Of a stretch of 64,000 nucleotides of DNA, positions 1 to 12,320 are shown one piece after another (position 1 is the first letter of the stretch; each line of letters begins with the position of its first letter). Source of the DNA: Acanthosepion lycidas (taxonomy: Eukaryota; Mollusca; Cephalopoda; Sepiida; Sepiidae). The stretch is taken from the NCBI GenBank assembly GCA_963932145.1, contig OZ010603.1, positions 77,306,378 through 77,370,377 of the forward strand. The letters are read 5' to 3'. The translations under genes and the position numbers were made by a program. The notes below the pieces were generated by a model. That model was given only the letters and a program-made list of their open reading frames with translations, was not told the origin of the DNA and made no database searches.

Positions 1-691
1 TCTGTAGTTAAATGTGCAGACCAGACAATTCCTTGCTGCTATCGTCACTAACTTATCTTGTTTTATTGAGGTATTGTTATACTGCTTACTAGACAGTCAT
101 ATTTATTTTGTATTTCACATTAAAAAAAAAAATAAATAAAAAATCCCCTTCCATGTAAAATGTAACGAATTTCAAAAGGATACAAATTAATATTGAAATA
201 GAACAGGACTCAAATATTGAATTCCTGACAAGTAGTAAGGTTTCAGAATTAACATAAGAGTATAAAAAAAAAAATAAATAAATAAAATAAAAAACAATAT
301 TTAATGCATCACAATTAACAAAAACATACCAACCATTAACAATTTAGCAATCAAATTGATCTTCTAATTTATATACATCAATAACACATTAAAAAAAATC
401 TTTTTGCTGAAAATAACCCATACAGTCAATAGTTGCTGATCAGTGTTCATTTTTTATTAGAGTAAAATACGAGAACCAATCTCGTATTTAAAACAGAAGT
501 GCTCGTCTACTTTATATGTTGTGATCAAATAAACAGTCAATAATTACTAATATCAAATCAGATTGTAGGGAGCAAAGCTAGTAATGTGTACCTAACAATC
601 AGGAGCCAATAAAATAAATTACTATTGTCAGTCAAGGACTACTTACTTAGCAGATCTGCTCAGTGGTAACACTAGTAATCAAAAGTATAAA
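1..691. other. AT-rich intergenic sequence, no gene seen
   Basis: No open reading frame of plausible composition, RNA gene or delimitable element was found here. The stretch consists of A/T-rich sequence with several short A-rich tracts. Confidence 0.6.
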
Positions 692-868
692 TGGGGTGCT
701 GAAAAGTTCTCGGCCTGATTGAGAAACCATCCACTCCCCCATGCAAGAAAAAAAAAAATAAATAAATAATATAAAATAAAATAAGAAAAAGAAAAATTGA
801 AATTTTGATATTTAGTCAAATTTTACAAAGCAAGTCGGGTTAAGAACTTTTCAGAATCTTTTCATCCC
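692..868. mobile_element. Mariner-like foldback fragment
   Basis: The left end contains GCTGAAAAGTTCTCGGCCTG. The right end carries the complement AAGAACTTTTCAG, so CTGAAAAGTTCT is present in inverted orientation about 150 bp apart, with A-rich filler between. Related motifs occur near 28282 (GGCTGAAAAGTTCATAGGCTG) and, reversed, near 48420. I read this as a decayed short DNA transposon. The superfamily is a guess. Confidence 0.4.
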
Positions 869-2740
869 TGCTTATCAATAATTAACCAAATGCTGGGTCT
901 ATACTTCCCAACTAAAAACATCCCGGAGAAAAAAAAATAAAAATACACACAACACCAGATTCAGAGACCTTAGAAGCAGTATTTTTTTTCTCTAACCTTT
1001 TTCTCTATTGCTGCTTTTTGTCCAAACAGATTGTTAGCAAATAAAAAACATCGAAAAATGTATGGTTTAAAGCATTTGACTGCAAATGATTATATTACTA
1101 CCAAAAGAAATCCTCTTTCCTTAGAATATAGAATGGATTGACTGAAACATTAAAGAGAAACAACTTGGAGATGGGGATTGGACTATGTAAGTTAGCACTT
1201 CTGCTGTGGTAGACATACATATTTCTTTAAAAAAATTGCTTGCTGTCACTATATTATTTTCAAGATACTTTAAAATTTTGGTCTCCAATGTTTGTGTTAG
1301 AAACTAACTAGTGCTTAGTACTATTTTCAAACCAGCATATAGTTGCATACAATACAACCAGTTTTATAATGTACTATTATTATATTATGTTGGGGATATC
1401 ATTTGGCTTAGTTTGTACTGAAGGGTTTTTGGTTGATTTTGATTGCCAGCATATCAATGTCTCTGGATTATTTTATGCCAAAATCTAAATATTTTGTTTG
1501 TAATTTTATGCTTTCAACTACAGATATTTTGTAGATAATTTTATATTTTCGGTATTTTTTAGATATACATTTTGTAGATCATAAAATGTATTGTTGGTAA
1601 TTTTACTATAAAAATGTACTGTTGATTTTTGTTTGGAGGTTCACTATTTGCCTATAGCTTGGACCTGGGAACAACAGCAATTAAGAGATGGTTTTATGCT
1701 CCTCAAAACCTCCAATCTCCCGATCAGAGGCCTTGCTGCTGGATTTAGTTTATCGTCAGTACTGAAGAGTATCCAATCAAAACCAAAATAGTGTCACCCA
1801 TGTGCAAAAGAGAAGAAGAAAAGAAAAAAAGAAAAGAAAAAAAAAAAAAAAGAAAGCCATCAGTGTCTTTATTTTCATTCATTTCCAGTAAAAGGTAACT
1901 TTTTCTTTTTTATTATCCCCCAAAAGGGCTAGCTCAGCCAGGTAAGAATGAAAGTGTTAACTACAATTTTTCCAATGGCAAACTCCTACTAAATAGGTCT
2001 TTCTTTTTTTTTTTTTTTTTTTTTTAAAAAAAATCAGCATGAAATTAAAACTTATTGTTTTAGTGATTGCTCTAAATATATATCTGCAATAATATTTCTA
2101 AAATAAAGAAAACTAGGTAATTCCAATGAGTCAAGATAAAAATACCAAACAGGAATTTAATTCTGTCTAAATTTATTCCTAGTGAAATAATTGACAATAG
2201 TAGAAATGACAGAATAAGCAAAAAAACATTCCTTTCTATACAACAAAGCAGCAGCTTGATGGAGGAAAAAAATGTCTCCCCCCCCCTCCCCCCCATGAAT
2301 CTCTAGACCAAATAATATGAACAGCAGCAAAATACTGCAGGTTTTGTTGATCTATTTCACGTCAAGATATGGTTGACGATGACATTGTAAGGGATAAATT
2401 AGTTCATTCCTTCCCCCCTGCCACAACGATGGCTGTTTATTCCTTCCATTTTACTGACAATAAATCTATGAACGCACAAAGGGATTTTATTCTTGTGGTA
2501 TAAATGTAAAAACAAAGTGACCATTCATCAAATGCAGTAAAAATGACCGAACAAGCATATGTTGTAGCAACAGACAATCTCAATTCCTCCAATGGAAGGA
2601 AGTAAAAAAAATTTGATTGAAATTTGACTGCATCAAGGAAACATTGTGCTGAACAAGATCACATCATATTAACAGATAATTTGCTCTTTGGTCAACCATT
2701 AAGGGGACCAAAACGAACACTGAATGAGAAATCAAATGAT
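869..2740. other. Intergenic sequence, no gene seen
   Basis: AT-rich sequence with poly(A)/poly(T) runs (about 1838-1851 and 2007-2032) and a short C-run near 2280. No coding exon or recognised element was found. Confidence 0.55.
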
Positions 2741-2950
2741 AGTAATATTAGCCATTTCCTTATAAGGAAACATCTGGCATTCAGTGACTGATCAGACAGT
2801 TCTACTTTAGTTATGCTTTTCATCACTACCTGGCCATCAGGCTGGGACAAGAGTGTAGTATCTGTCCTCTTCATCCCTAAAAGATAATATTAGCTGTTTC
2901 TGTATAAGGAAACATTTGGCATTCATTAACCAAACAACCAATATGGCTGC
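2741..2950 (+). repeat. Recurrent repeat with direct terminal copies (copy 1)
   Basis: About 50 bp beginning AGTAATATTAGCCATTTCC is repeated in direct orientation 141 bp later (from 2882), each copy followed by TATAAGGAAACAT and a GGCATTCA segment. The same arrangement, including the intervening TTATGCTTTTC and CTGGCCATCA segments, occurs in reverse orientation at about 41640-41810. Two loci with the same ends and interior argue for one dispersed family rather than a chance tandem duplication. The family is not recognised. Confidence 0.6.
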
Positions 2951-3050
2951 TAGCTGAAATTTATAAGGTCTTTTCATTTAAAAAAAAAATTTTTCCAGGA
3001 AAATAGGTTTTTCGATTCCAGTTACTGCTCTTTCTGGTATTGATTTTTTT

Positions 3051-3053
<3 letters not shown>

Positions 3054-3092
<39 letters not shown>
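3054..3092. repeat. (TG)n microsatellite
   Basis: About 19 uninterrupted TG dinucleotides, directly abutting a SINE fragment. Confidence 0.95.
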
Positions 3093-3094
<2 letters not shown>

Positions 3095-3248
3095 AGGAAT
3101 TGAGTTCGAATTCCAGCAAGATCCATCACATTCATTTATGGGTTAATACCTTTGGGAAAGGTATGAATTCTCTTCTTCTCCCCACAAATAGCAGGGCAGA
3201 CTGGGTTCTGTAGCTCTGAGTGGCACAGTCTAGGAGAAAGTAACTCTG

Positions 3249-3281
<33 letters not shown>

Positions 3282-3282
3282 T
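3093..3282 (+). mobile_element. tRNA-derived SINE, family A, 5'-truncated copy
   Basis: It contains the B-box-like GAGTTCGAATTCCAG, the family-A body (ACCTTTGGGAAAGGTATGAA, then a CTTCTTCTCCCC stretch and GGCAGACTGGGTTCTGTAG), and ends in a run of 28 A. Full-length relatives are at 9706-10012, 20471-20893 and 45810-46105. The head with the A-box is missing here. The poly(A) tail marks the 3' end and the + orientation. Confidence 0.75.
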
Positions 3283-4075
3283 GTATGTAGCCCGGGCGTA
3301 ACACATACTAACTATCCAGCTAAAGAAAACATTGTTTGTATAGGCTTGATGATCCCAACTATGGTCAACAAATGCTGATGATATGGATTAATGTCCAGAA
3401 ATAATTCTTTCATGTTGGTTATTTGTTAGTATTTTAAATGGATTTAGCTGAAGTTGCTACAATTTGTTAGTACGTGTTTTAATGTGTATAGTTCTTGGCA
3501 TGGCATAGAAATTGAAGGTGGCTCTGGTTGTAGAATTTAAAAATGTGTTATGATGGAGTGTTTGATATGAAGTAAGGCTATTATTATTTCATTTTTCCTT
3601 GTTTTTAGTGTTTGATGCCATTCTTCTATAATACCTAAGAATGGCCAATCTATGAAGAAGGGTGGCTCTTGCTGGGATCTACACACCTCACTTGCTAAAA
3701 GCCAAAAGTTATAATAAAAAAAAAAAATAAATAAAAATAAAAAAAAAAAAATAACTTGTTGAAACTATTTGGAAAAAATATGAAATTGGTTTCATGTTAT
3801 GATTAGAATCTATATGTAATATTTGTAACTGTTTTTCTGTTTGTACTCAAGCTATCTCCCTTGCACAAACTTCTATAAATAATGAGGAAGAGAAGTCACT
3901 ACCATGTGTCAGCTCTACAACAAATAGGAAATTAATTATTTGAGAAAGAACGGGAATATATTGCTAACTGTTACTTCATGGTACTTTGAATCTAATAGTC
4001 AAAAAAACTATTTAAGTAGAATCAAAAACTTTTTAGAGTATATTTTTTCAGAGAAACAAGTTGCAAGGTTATTTG

Positions 4076-4117
<42 letters not shown>

Positions 4118-5274
4118 TGATGGTAAAATATCAGCTTTCACTACGTCCAAGAGTGTTAAATACCCCAGGCCCTATTTCCTCATCATGTCCCAAAAATTTA
4201 ATCTATCTCTGATTTTTTAGCAGCAGTTTCCTTGAAGTTCCTAATTTCCTTGTTGCTCAAATGGCATCCTCATTGGCTGAACCACATCTATCGCTCCATT
4301 TGTGAGGAGATTGTCCAGCATTCACAGACATATAAAATTATCATATAGCAGTTCAGTGCTCTCTTGTTGAAGATATTTTTTGATTTCTTAATCCTTTGCT
4401 TAGTTTCTGAAAGGCATATTTTTCTATTCCCATGCTCCTTTAAATTACAGTGTCACATTTTCCATTGTCTATTCCTGCACTACTTGAACAATACCTACTT
4501 AATTTCTATGTCCCCTGTTTGTACATGAGAATTTGAAAAGTTTAAAATAGTTATCCTATGACAATAAAAGTAAAGAGTCAAAACGTTGTGAATACGACAA
4601 AAGATGAGGACAACTGTCTGAACAATGTAAATAGTGTATATATTTATCTTGTTTCTTTCTGCATCTTTCAAAAGTCAGAAATGTCTCTTCTCCAGGCAGC
4701 ACCACTGTGATTAAACAAAAGGGGCTCACATGCTGTCTGCAGTATTGTGTTGTATTCTGTAGTGACAGAACACAGATAGATATTTCTTCTATACATGTCA
4801 TCTAAATCAGAAAATTGCAAATTTGGACAACAAAAAATCCTTTTGTAAAGATACTGTCTGTAATTTTGATAAGAATCATCATGACAAGAGCTTTCCAAAA
4901 TTATTATTTTTTTTTTTTTCTTTTAGTTGTTATATCTCAGCTGATCCAAAAGCAGACTTCAAGGTTAGGAAAATATCTTCTGACTGAATATCCTTCATGG
5001 ATTATCCTCTGGATTATACTTTTAGACCAGGGATTTAAAGGATTTGAAAAGCATCTTATGCAAATACACACCCACAACATTAGTTCAATCTCTTCTCTAA
5101 ATGCCCGTCTTGCCAAGCTTAAAAAAAAAAAAAAATGTTAATATAAAGCCATATTTAACCCAGAACTTGCAGGTGACAGGAATATCCATCATTGCAGTTC
5201 AGTGGTCCAAGTGCAAGTGACTGAAATTTCTGCTGCAGCTAATGTATTAAACAATTACACTATGTTTGAACATA
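3283..5274. other. Intergenic sequence, no gene seen
   Basis: AT-rich sequence with a long poly(A) run at about 4077-4114. About 4560-4636 matches the tail of SINE family C (GATGAGGACAACTGTCTGAA followed by AATGTAAATAG). The short ORFs here are not supported by composition or by a family match. Confidence 0.5.
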
Positions 5275-5722
5275 CAGTGGAACCTCAGGTCACAAATAAC
5301 TCGTCACAAACAAAAAAAATGATGCCTCAGGTGATGAACAGTGTCTTGAGCAACAAACAAGCAAGAAGTAGGAGGGAGGGTGTTCCTAGTTCTTTGGTCC
5401 ACAAAATGGGGTGAAGTATAAAGTGTCATGGAATGATATCACCCTGATGAAGTAGTAGCAAGCTGTAACAAACATTTTTAATGACAACGCCATGTCCCCT
5501 TTTTAGAAAATTTTTTATAACTTAAAAACAAATCTCATAGGACAAATTTTTAGTGAGACATCAGCCTAGTGTGTCTCAAGCAGATTCCGAGTGGTGACAA
5601 GAAAGAGAAGAAACCCCCAAAAAACAGTAACCTGATGTTTCTAGGGAAGAGGGACACCCTTTCCCTTACATCATCAACTCCTCTTCAAGAACAAATTAAA
5701 TATGTGGACTGAGGTTCCACAC
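5275..5722. mobile_element. Pogo/Tigger-like non-autonomous DNA transposon
   Basis: The left end is CAGTGGAACCTCAGGTCACA directly after a TA. The right end reads GTGGACTGAGGTTCCAC, the complement of GTGGAACCTCAGTCCAC. TA-flanked elements with CAGTGGAACCTC-type ends are typical of the Tc1/mariner superfamily (pogo/Tigger group). No transposase is present. The extreme right end is eroded into a CA run, so the right coordinate is approximate. Confidence 0.6.
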
Positions 5723-6159
5723 ACACACCTCGTACCAATAAATAATACACAAGTTATTTAACTTGGTATAAAAATAACAAAAATAAGAAAATTAGCAGTC
5801 AATTGCTAGAACCTCCAGATGAGTGGACAGAGTAATTACAAAAAAGGTTGGTCCCTGAAACTGAGTCTGGGTGCATTAATCAGCTAAGTGAAAAATTTCA
5901 TATATTTGTATTTTGGAAATAGATACCAAGATATGAAGAAAGAAGCAATAAATACATAAAATTGTTTTTCCAAAAATTCTTTAGCAAAGAACTCATAATT
6001 CTGTATACATGATTTGTGTATGTGATTTATAATTCAAGGAAAAAAAATTCATTGATTACATCTAATACCAACAAGATGCTACACAAAATACTCTGTATGA
6101 ACACAGGATCAGTACACAAGAATATATTCCACATATTAAAATCAACAAATATATTTAAA

Positions 6160-6425
6160 TGGGTAGAACCATAAATAGATCCAGTGACAGGACCCAAAGA
6201 GTGAGTTCAATACCCGGTTAAGGCAGTGGAGAATTAACAGGAGATAACTGACATCCATTAAACATGGCATGTGGAACTAGAACAGTCTATTCCAGTGAGC
6301 AAAATAAAGGGTTCAGTTCAACATTCCAACCACCTGAAGAAGGCCGGAGTGTACAATGCTCAAAACATTGTAATAAATATGGCAATAAAGATGAGGACAA
6401 TAGTCCAAATAATGTAAATGGAATC
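6160..6425 (+). mobile_element. tRNA-derived SINE, family C
   Basis: It contains the B-box-like GAGTTCAATACCCGG, then GCATGTGGAACTAGAACAGT, a CCTGAAGAAGG segment, and the tail AAAGATGAGGACAATAGTCC. The best full-length copy is on the - strand at 49091-49380, which also preserves the A-box region. A 63-aa ORF lies inside but is incidental. Confidence 0.8.
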
Positions 6426-7309
6426 AAAATACATTCATCCATTGTCTACTACTGATTGGAGGATTTTCTTTTTTCGGGAATGTGATAGATACCTTCTAAA
6501 ACTCCATGACTGTTTTCTTATCTTTGTGATGCAATTCTAGATGTGAAATTTCAGCAGAAACTACTTTTAGATTATATTAAAAAAAAAAAAAAAAAAAAGT
6601 AAATTTTACTTCTACTGCATACACCATTTTATCAATCAATTATGTTCAATATTTTTTTTTATAGAAATCTTTTTCTAAAACCCACTTATTTCTTGCAATG
6701 GCTGCCTACACAGAATTTCAATATTTTCTTTTTCATTGACACATCCATTATGCAAAATGAGTGACATGGAAGAAACACCATGGATCAGCTTTGTTAATGA
6801 CTGGCATTTCTCCAAAACTATTACAAAAGTTAAATGAAAGCCGAATAAACTGAAACAAAACATGTCACAATTATCTAACAGTAACTATGTACCATGTAAA
6901 TTAGTTTTCAATGCCTTCTTTTGTAATTTTTGTACCAAAAGTAATATGTCAACATATTGACCAAGAAGCCCTGATTTTGAGGAGAGAGTTGGTCTGGAAT
7001 TTTTCAGTCCCATTAACTTGCACACAAGCAACATACTTGTTCAATAAGAAAATATTTACAGATAATCAATATTTGATTACCAAACAAAATATGTTGTTTA
7101 TTTCCATTATTTCTGTATTTTGTTGATTAATTGTTGATAGCACTCTGTAGGTGACTATTTTTGCCAACCAAAATAGTTAGTCCTGCCAATGCAAGTTGAA
7201 TTTGAACTTCGATTGTGTAGTCATATCCTTCTATGGCAACACCTAAAACAATCTTGACTGAAATTGAGAACCAGGCTACTGCAATTTCAAATATATAGAA
7301 CTAATATAT
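6426..7309. other. Intergenic sequence, no gene seen
   Basis: AT-rich, with a poly(A) run near 6579-6598. No supported gene or element. Confidence 0.5.
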
Positions 7310-7408
7310 TAGGTTGGTGCAAAAATAATGACATAGTAATGTCGTTTTTGACGTTAAAAAATACGTCAAAAAACGACATTATTATGTCATTATTTTTGCA
7401 CCAACCTA
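7310..7408. mobile_element. MADE1-like mariner MITE
   Basis: A nearly perfect palindrome of about 100 bp. It begins TTAGGTTGGTGCAAAAATAA and ends with the exact complement, flanked by TA. From knowledge of the family, TTAGGTTGGTGCAAAAG is the terminal sequence of cecropia/Hsmar1-type mariners and of the human MADE1 MITE. The centre (GACGTT...ACGTC) is not the MADE1 centre, so this is a separate derivative. No coding capacity. Confidence 0.85.
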
Positions 7409-8734
7409 AAATAAAAGACTATATTTTGAGGGAATTCCATATACAGTAAAAGGGGAAGTAATATTTATAAATGATGCAGAGTGCTAAATGTTAACTGCCA
7501 CAAAATATGCCATATATAGATTTACTTGCTAGGCTTTGAGATTAAAATACCTCGAGGATTGGGATTTTTTACTTGGATCACATTCCTACCAGAAAGGCAA
7601 AAACATTTTGCTTACCAAAAACTTGCAAACGTGTCATAATTTTCTTATGTTAAAAATCTTATCAGATTTTTGGTTTCTTATCATACCAAACTAAGGAAAA
7701 CTGTCTCCAAATAAATATTGTCAATTGCATTTTCAAGAATATTAAGTAAAAATCAAAGGGAACACAATTATAACCCATAATTGTTAATCCCATTCTTATC
7801 ACATAGCTAACATGTTTTCTTTCTTATAAGATAGGTACTTTCATGAGATCGCTAAAAACAGAGCATAGCATGATGAAAAAGACGCCAAAGTTGATGAAAA
7901 CAAAATTTTAGCATCTAAATGCTCATGTTATTATTGAGAGGAAAGATCAAAGTATTTTTTAAATATTTTTAAAAATTTTTCCTTCTTTTTAGAACATTGT
8001 AAATTTTGATTAAAAAAACCTTGTTTCTCTTTTTATCAACCGAACCAATAAAATAACATAAAATTTTAGTGCGTTTTTTTCCTGTATGTGACACATTAAT
8101 TTGGAAAATCTTGCAAAAATAAAAATAATTGTTGGATTTTAGTGAAACTTTCAGAAACTATTCACAAATGATGGAACTTATTATAAATATCTTATTTTTA
8201 GTAAAGTTATGGCAGAAATTTGTTTTTTTCATATGTATTACCTTTAACTAATTGTACGAAAACTCTATAATTTCAATTTCGAGGAGATTAATGATTATAT
8301 TAGTTAAAAGCACAATGCTTTGAGGAAACAAAATTATGTTTTTTTTTTTTTTTTGTTGTTGGAACCCCCCTACCTGAAAATCGTCTCTGAAGTGTAACAT
8401 ACAAAACTCAATAAACAAAAATATTATTTCATTTCAAAAGCTTTTAATAGCTTTTATTTATTTCAATGAACATGGACAATATTGTCTGAAAGCAGAAAGA
8501 TATTTCTATGAAAAATGAATTTTTAAAACAATTATTTGTTATTTCTGAAATATTTTTTTTTATTTTTACATTATGTTGCTAATTCGTCCAAAATTAGGGA
8601 AAAGTTTGTAGAACTTAACGAATGTTGTTATTAAGTAGAACTATATTTAGAGATTATAATTTCCAAAGCTTATTACAAACTAACGACGCCCCTTATTTTA
8701 AAAAAATTAATTTGTGTCAATAATTTTTACCAAA
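7409..8734. other. Intergenic sequence, no gene seen
   Basis: AT-rich unique-looking sequence with short homopolymer runs. No open frame, RNA gene or bounded repeat was recognised. Confidence 0.5.
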
Positions 8735-9115
8735 TGAAATCTACGGAAGCCGGAAGTATCATGCGTACAATAAATAAAAAACGTCAGCAGTGCAGCACTT
8801 GTATCTTATTTTTTTTTTTATAGTATTTATAATTTCTCCAGATAGTATCAACAAACTTATGGGACAGTACTTGGAAAACAAAAAAAAAACAAACGGAATG
8901 GCGAAAGTTTTTTTTACTTTAATTATTACAAGGTAGTACTTAAGCAGGTCCTCTTAAAAAAATATGTCCATTCTGTCCGTCCGTAGGGGAACTCGAATCT
9001 CACGTCAGCTGTCAATAATTGATAGATGGCATCAATTCGCACTTGTCAATTCACGAGTGGTTCAAATTGGCTTTCTTTTATCTTAAAAAAACATTTTTCT
9101 ATGAAGAAAGTAAGT
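8735..9115. promoter_or_regulatory. Candidate promoter-like island (unknown gene)
   Basis: Relative to its surroundings this stretch has more CpG and several motifs used in animal promoters: an ETS-type CCGGAAGT at about 8749, ACGTCAGC at 8780, and CACGTCAGCTGTCAA at about 9001. It ends with ATGAAGAAAGTAAGT near 9100, which reads as a start codon followed by a strong 5' splice site. No conserved protein is encoded in this short stretch, so the inference is weak. Confidence 0.25.
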
Positions 9116-9705
9116 AAAAGTTTCTTTTAAATTATTTTAAATAAACTTCAAATTTTCTAAATTTTTTCGAATAAATTTTGAAATACGTATAATTAATTTT
9201 TAAACAAAGAATTTAACTTATTTTTAAAAATTGCTTGAATCGAGTTTTTTTTCCGTTATTTGGTAAACAAGATTTGTAACTAAAATTTTGGACATGTTAA
9301 GTATGAGTAAAAAATTTCAAAAAATACTTTAGTGTTTCTTCTCAATAATGAAATATACACTTAACACGAAGAAATTTTTTTTTCATTAATTTTCAGATCG
9401 TTCTTGTCATACTATCGATTTTCATGAAGTTACCTATTATAAGATAACACATGTAAACATTTAAATAAATGAACAGGTAAACCTAGTAACTGGAAATTTT
9501 TTTGTTCAATTTAAAGATGACTGACCTTAAAACAAATTTTAGGTGACCTTAGGTTATTTAACAGATAATTAGCACGTATATATGGCCTGACAATTGTGTT
9601 TAATATGAAGCAGACTGTCCCCTCTGAGTGTTAACTTCAATGTCCACTTTTATATATTTACAAAGGTTCTATCTCTGATATTGAGCACTTTAGCCTGTAA
9701 ATATC
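9116..9705. other. AT-rich sequence, no gene seen
   Basis: No coding signal or bounded repeat found. It could be intron if the island just upstream is a real 5' end. Confidence 0.4.
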
Positions 9706-10012
9706 AGTCAGTTACGTGCCATGTGTGATATACGCTTAGGCAATCATGTATCTTGTGATACATGACTGACAAGGCAGATTTTTTCCTGCAGTAGATTGGC
9801 ATTTCTTTTTGCGGTAGACCAGTTGCCATCCAAGGCTATAGAACCCTGTCCTGCTATTTATCCATAGCTGGGGGGGAAGAAGAAGAGGATTAATACCTTT
9901 CCCAATAGTATTAGCATGTAAACGAATGTAATGGATTTGAGTGGAATTCGAACTTGGCTCTCTGATTCCTCAATCCAAGCCACTATCCATTACCCCATGT
10001 GCCTCCGATAAA
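9706..10012 (-). mobile_element. tRNA-derived SINE, family A, near full-length
   Basis: Read on the - strand it starts GGAGGCACATGGGGTAATGG (A-box-like), has a B-box-like GAGTTCGAATTCC-type segment (here CAAGTTCGAATTCCAC), the body with GGATGGCAACTGGTCTACCG, and the tail GATACATGATTGCCTAAGCG. This is one of the most complete copies in the window and shares the whole layout with 45810-46105. Confidence 0.85.
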
Positions 10013-10719
10013 TATAGCATACCTTAAAACACACATACATTATATATATTTCCAAACCTCAACTTGCAAGGCCACATATGCAGCTCTTTGACCTTTAATA
10101 TGTTGCTCATGGAAATATGCTGGCTGAGCTTCTTTTTTCATCACAGTTAAAATAAGAAAAATTTCAAGCTTTATAATTTTTTACTGGGTATGATTTGAGA
10201 CCCCATTGGATTAAAATGTAATTTTAATGTTAATAAGTATGTAACAAAAACGTATGTGTAAACTTTGTTGATGATATGCAGCTCTCAAACAGCTGAACTT
10301 TATTGTATGTAGCTCTTACATTAAGCAAGTTTGGCCACCCCCTGATATATATAACCTTGGAAGTTATACAAAATTGAAAATGATCAAGTTTGGCATTTTT
10401 TTTTTTTTTTTTTTTTTTAAATCTCAACAGATTAACATTAATAAAAAAAATAATTTCCTGGGAATTATTTTTGTAGATCAACATTTGTGAGAAATTTTTT
10501 TTTTACCACTTTAGAAAAGTGTGTGTGTTTTGGGGAGGGAAGGGGGCTGTTTATAAAATCGAGACCTGATTCTACAAAAACTTGAAAAGTTGCTTTTTTG
10601 AAATTCAACAATTGAAAGTAACAAAAATGAAAAAAGTTTGTGGAGTTTCTCCTAAAGAAAAAAAAAATGCTATCCTAACTTTTTAGAAATTATTTTGTTT
10701 GAGTTTGAGTTGACATATA

Positions 10720-10754
<35 letters not shown>

Positions 10755-11779
10755 AACACGGAATGCATTATTTTACTTTAATTTTATTTTTAAATGAACC
10801 AAACCAAAAAACTATATAACTGAGTATGAACAATTTAAAGACTAATTAATTCAAAACACAGATTTATTATTTAGCCAATACTTTACTTTTTTTTGTACAT
10901 ACATGACTAAATTCCAACTTAAATTAATTGCAATGTAACTTGCTTGGGAGTAGGGAAGAATTACATCATTCTTTATTTGGAAAGTTTTTTTTGTTTGTGT
11001 TTTTTTTTTTAATAGAATTCAGAGAGAGGGTACTCTCTTTTTATCAAAGTTAATTAATGTCACCAATTAAAACTTTTATATACTTCATTGTACAATAATT
11101 AAAATTATGGGAGACAAATGTAAAAATAAGTAAAATAATTTAAAGGTGATTTGAACTACGACACGAACTGATAAGTTTAAACTTTATAGCAACATCATTT
11201 GAGAGATTTATGATATATTTTTATTTTATAATCATCAGACTTTAAGGCTTATTTCTAAAAAAAAAAAAAAAAAATAAAAATAATAACTGTGCCTAATTAC
11301 AAGTTTCTGACAACAACACAACCTAAACAAAATGCAGAGAAGTTGTTATCGTGTAAACAATAATTTATCTTCGGTAAGATTTTCGACAAGGTTGATTAGT
11401 CACTAAAAGCAAACTTTAATTACAAAAAGAAAACAATAAGTAATAAATAAATAAATACTAGTATAATTTATTTTTTAAGTAAAAACGGGATATACATAGA
11501 AATTAAAAATATAAATAAATATCGTTTGCTTATGAACAAATGTAAACAATTTACAGATTAATCATAATTTTATCATAATAAAAACGTAATAAGAAAAAAA
11601 AAATCTCGAAATAATTGTCATAGTGACGAAAAACGTCAAGACAAAAAAAAAAAAAAAGAAAAAGAAGCCTATGATGACATTTTAAAAATCACAACAGTTA
11701 ATTGAATACCGGCGACTATTACAACCATTAATTTATTGCTAAATAAAATACTTTTTAAATAAATAATTTATACTTACAT
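10013..11779. other. AT-rich intergenic sequence, no gene seen
   Basis: Contains poly(T) at about 10397-10418 and poly(A) at about 10721-10752 and 11259-11273. No supported gene. Confidence 0.5.
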
Positions 11780-12320
11780 GATTTAGGATTGGCGTCACGT
11801 GTTGGCGTAGAAATAATAAAAATATCTCTCCCCCATGGCAAGCAGGAACAAAAAAAAAAGAAGTGAAAATCAGCTCAAAACAGTGATGTTTAAAGCGGGT
11901 TTATATCCAGTAAGTGGAAGAAGGCTAGATGACAATATGTGGGGATATAAAAAGACGGTAACACAGCCGAGAAAATAAATTATGCCACGGCCGTGACAAA
12001 TTCGGATAGAGCAAATAACAACCTACGCAATATTTGCAGTTAGCCTATATGAAAAATTGTCAGATATCTTAGACGGCCATTATAAAATAAAATCTCGCAT
12101 ACTTATATCGCGTTCTCGCGAGAACAGAAATCTCTCCTAAATTTTTTTCAAAATCATTCATTTATTTTAAAATATGTCTTCTGATGTAATTATTTTACGT
12201 TTATATGATTTCTACAATGAATTGAAAAAATTAATTTTACTTCGGTTTATCTTTATCAATCTCATATTTATAATTATAATTGATGAAATTACATTATTAC
12301 TTCCGGTCCGGTAAGGTATA
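11780..12320. promoter_or_regulatory. Candidate CpG-rich promoter with TCTCGCGAGA element
   Basis: CpG-enriched island in an AT-rich setting. It holds an E-box (CACGTG, about 11797), GGCCGTGAC, a GGCCATTATA segment, the perfect 14-bp palindrome GTTCTCGCGAGAAC at 12112-12125, and ACTTCCGG at about 12298. TCTCGCGAGA is an established animal core-promoter element bound by BANP, and ACTTCCGG is an ETS site. I see no adjacent coding exon, so direction and product are unknown. Confidence 0.4.
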
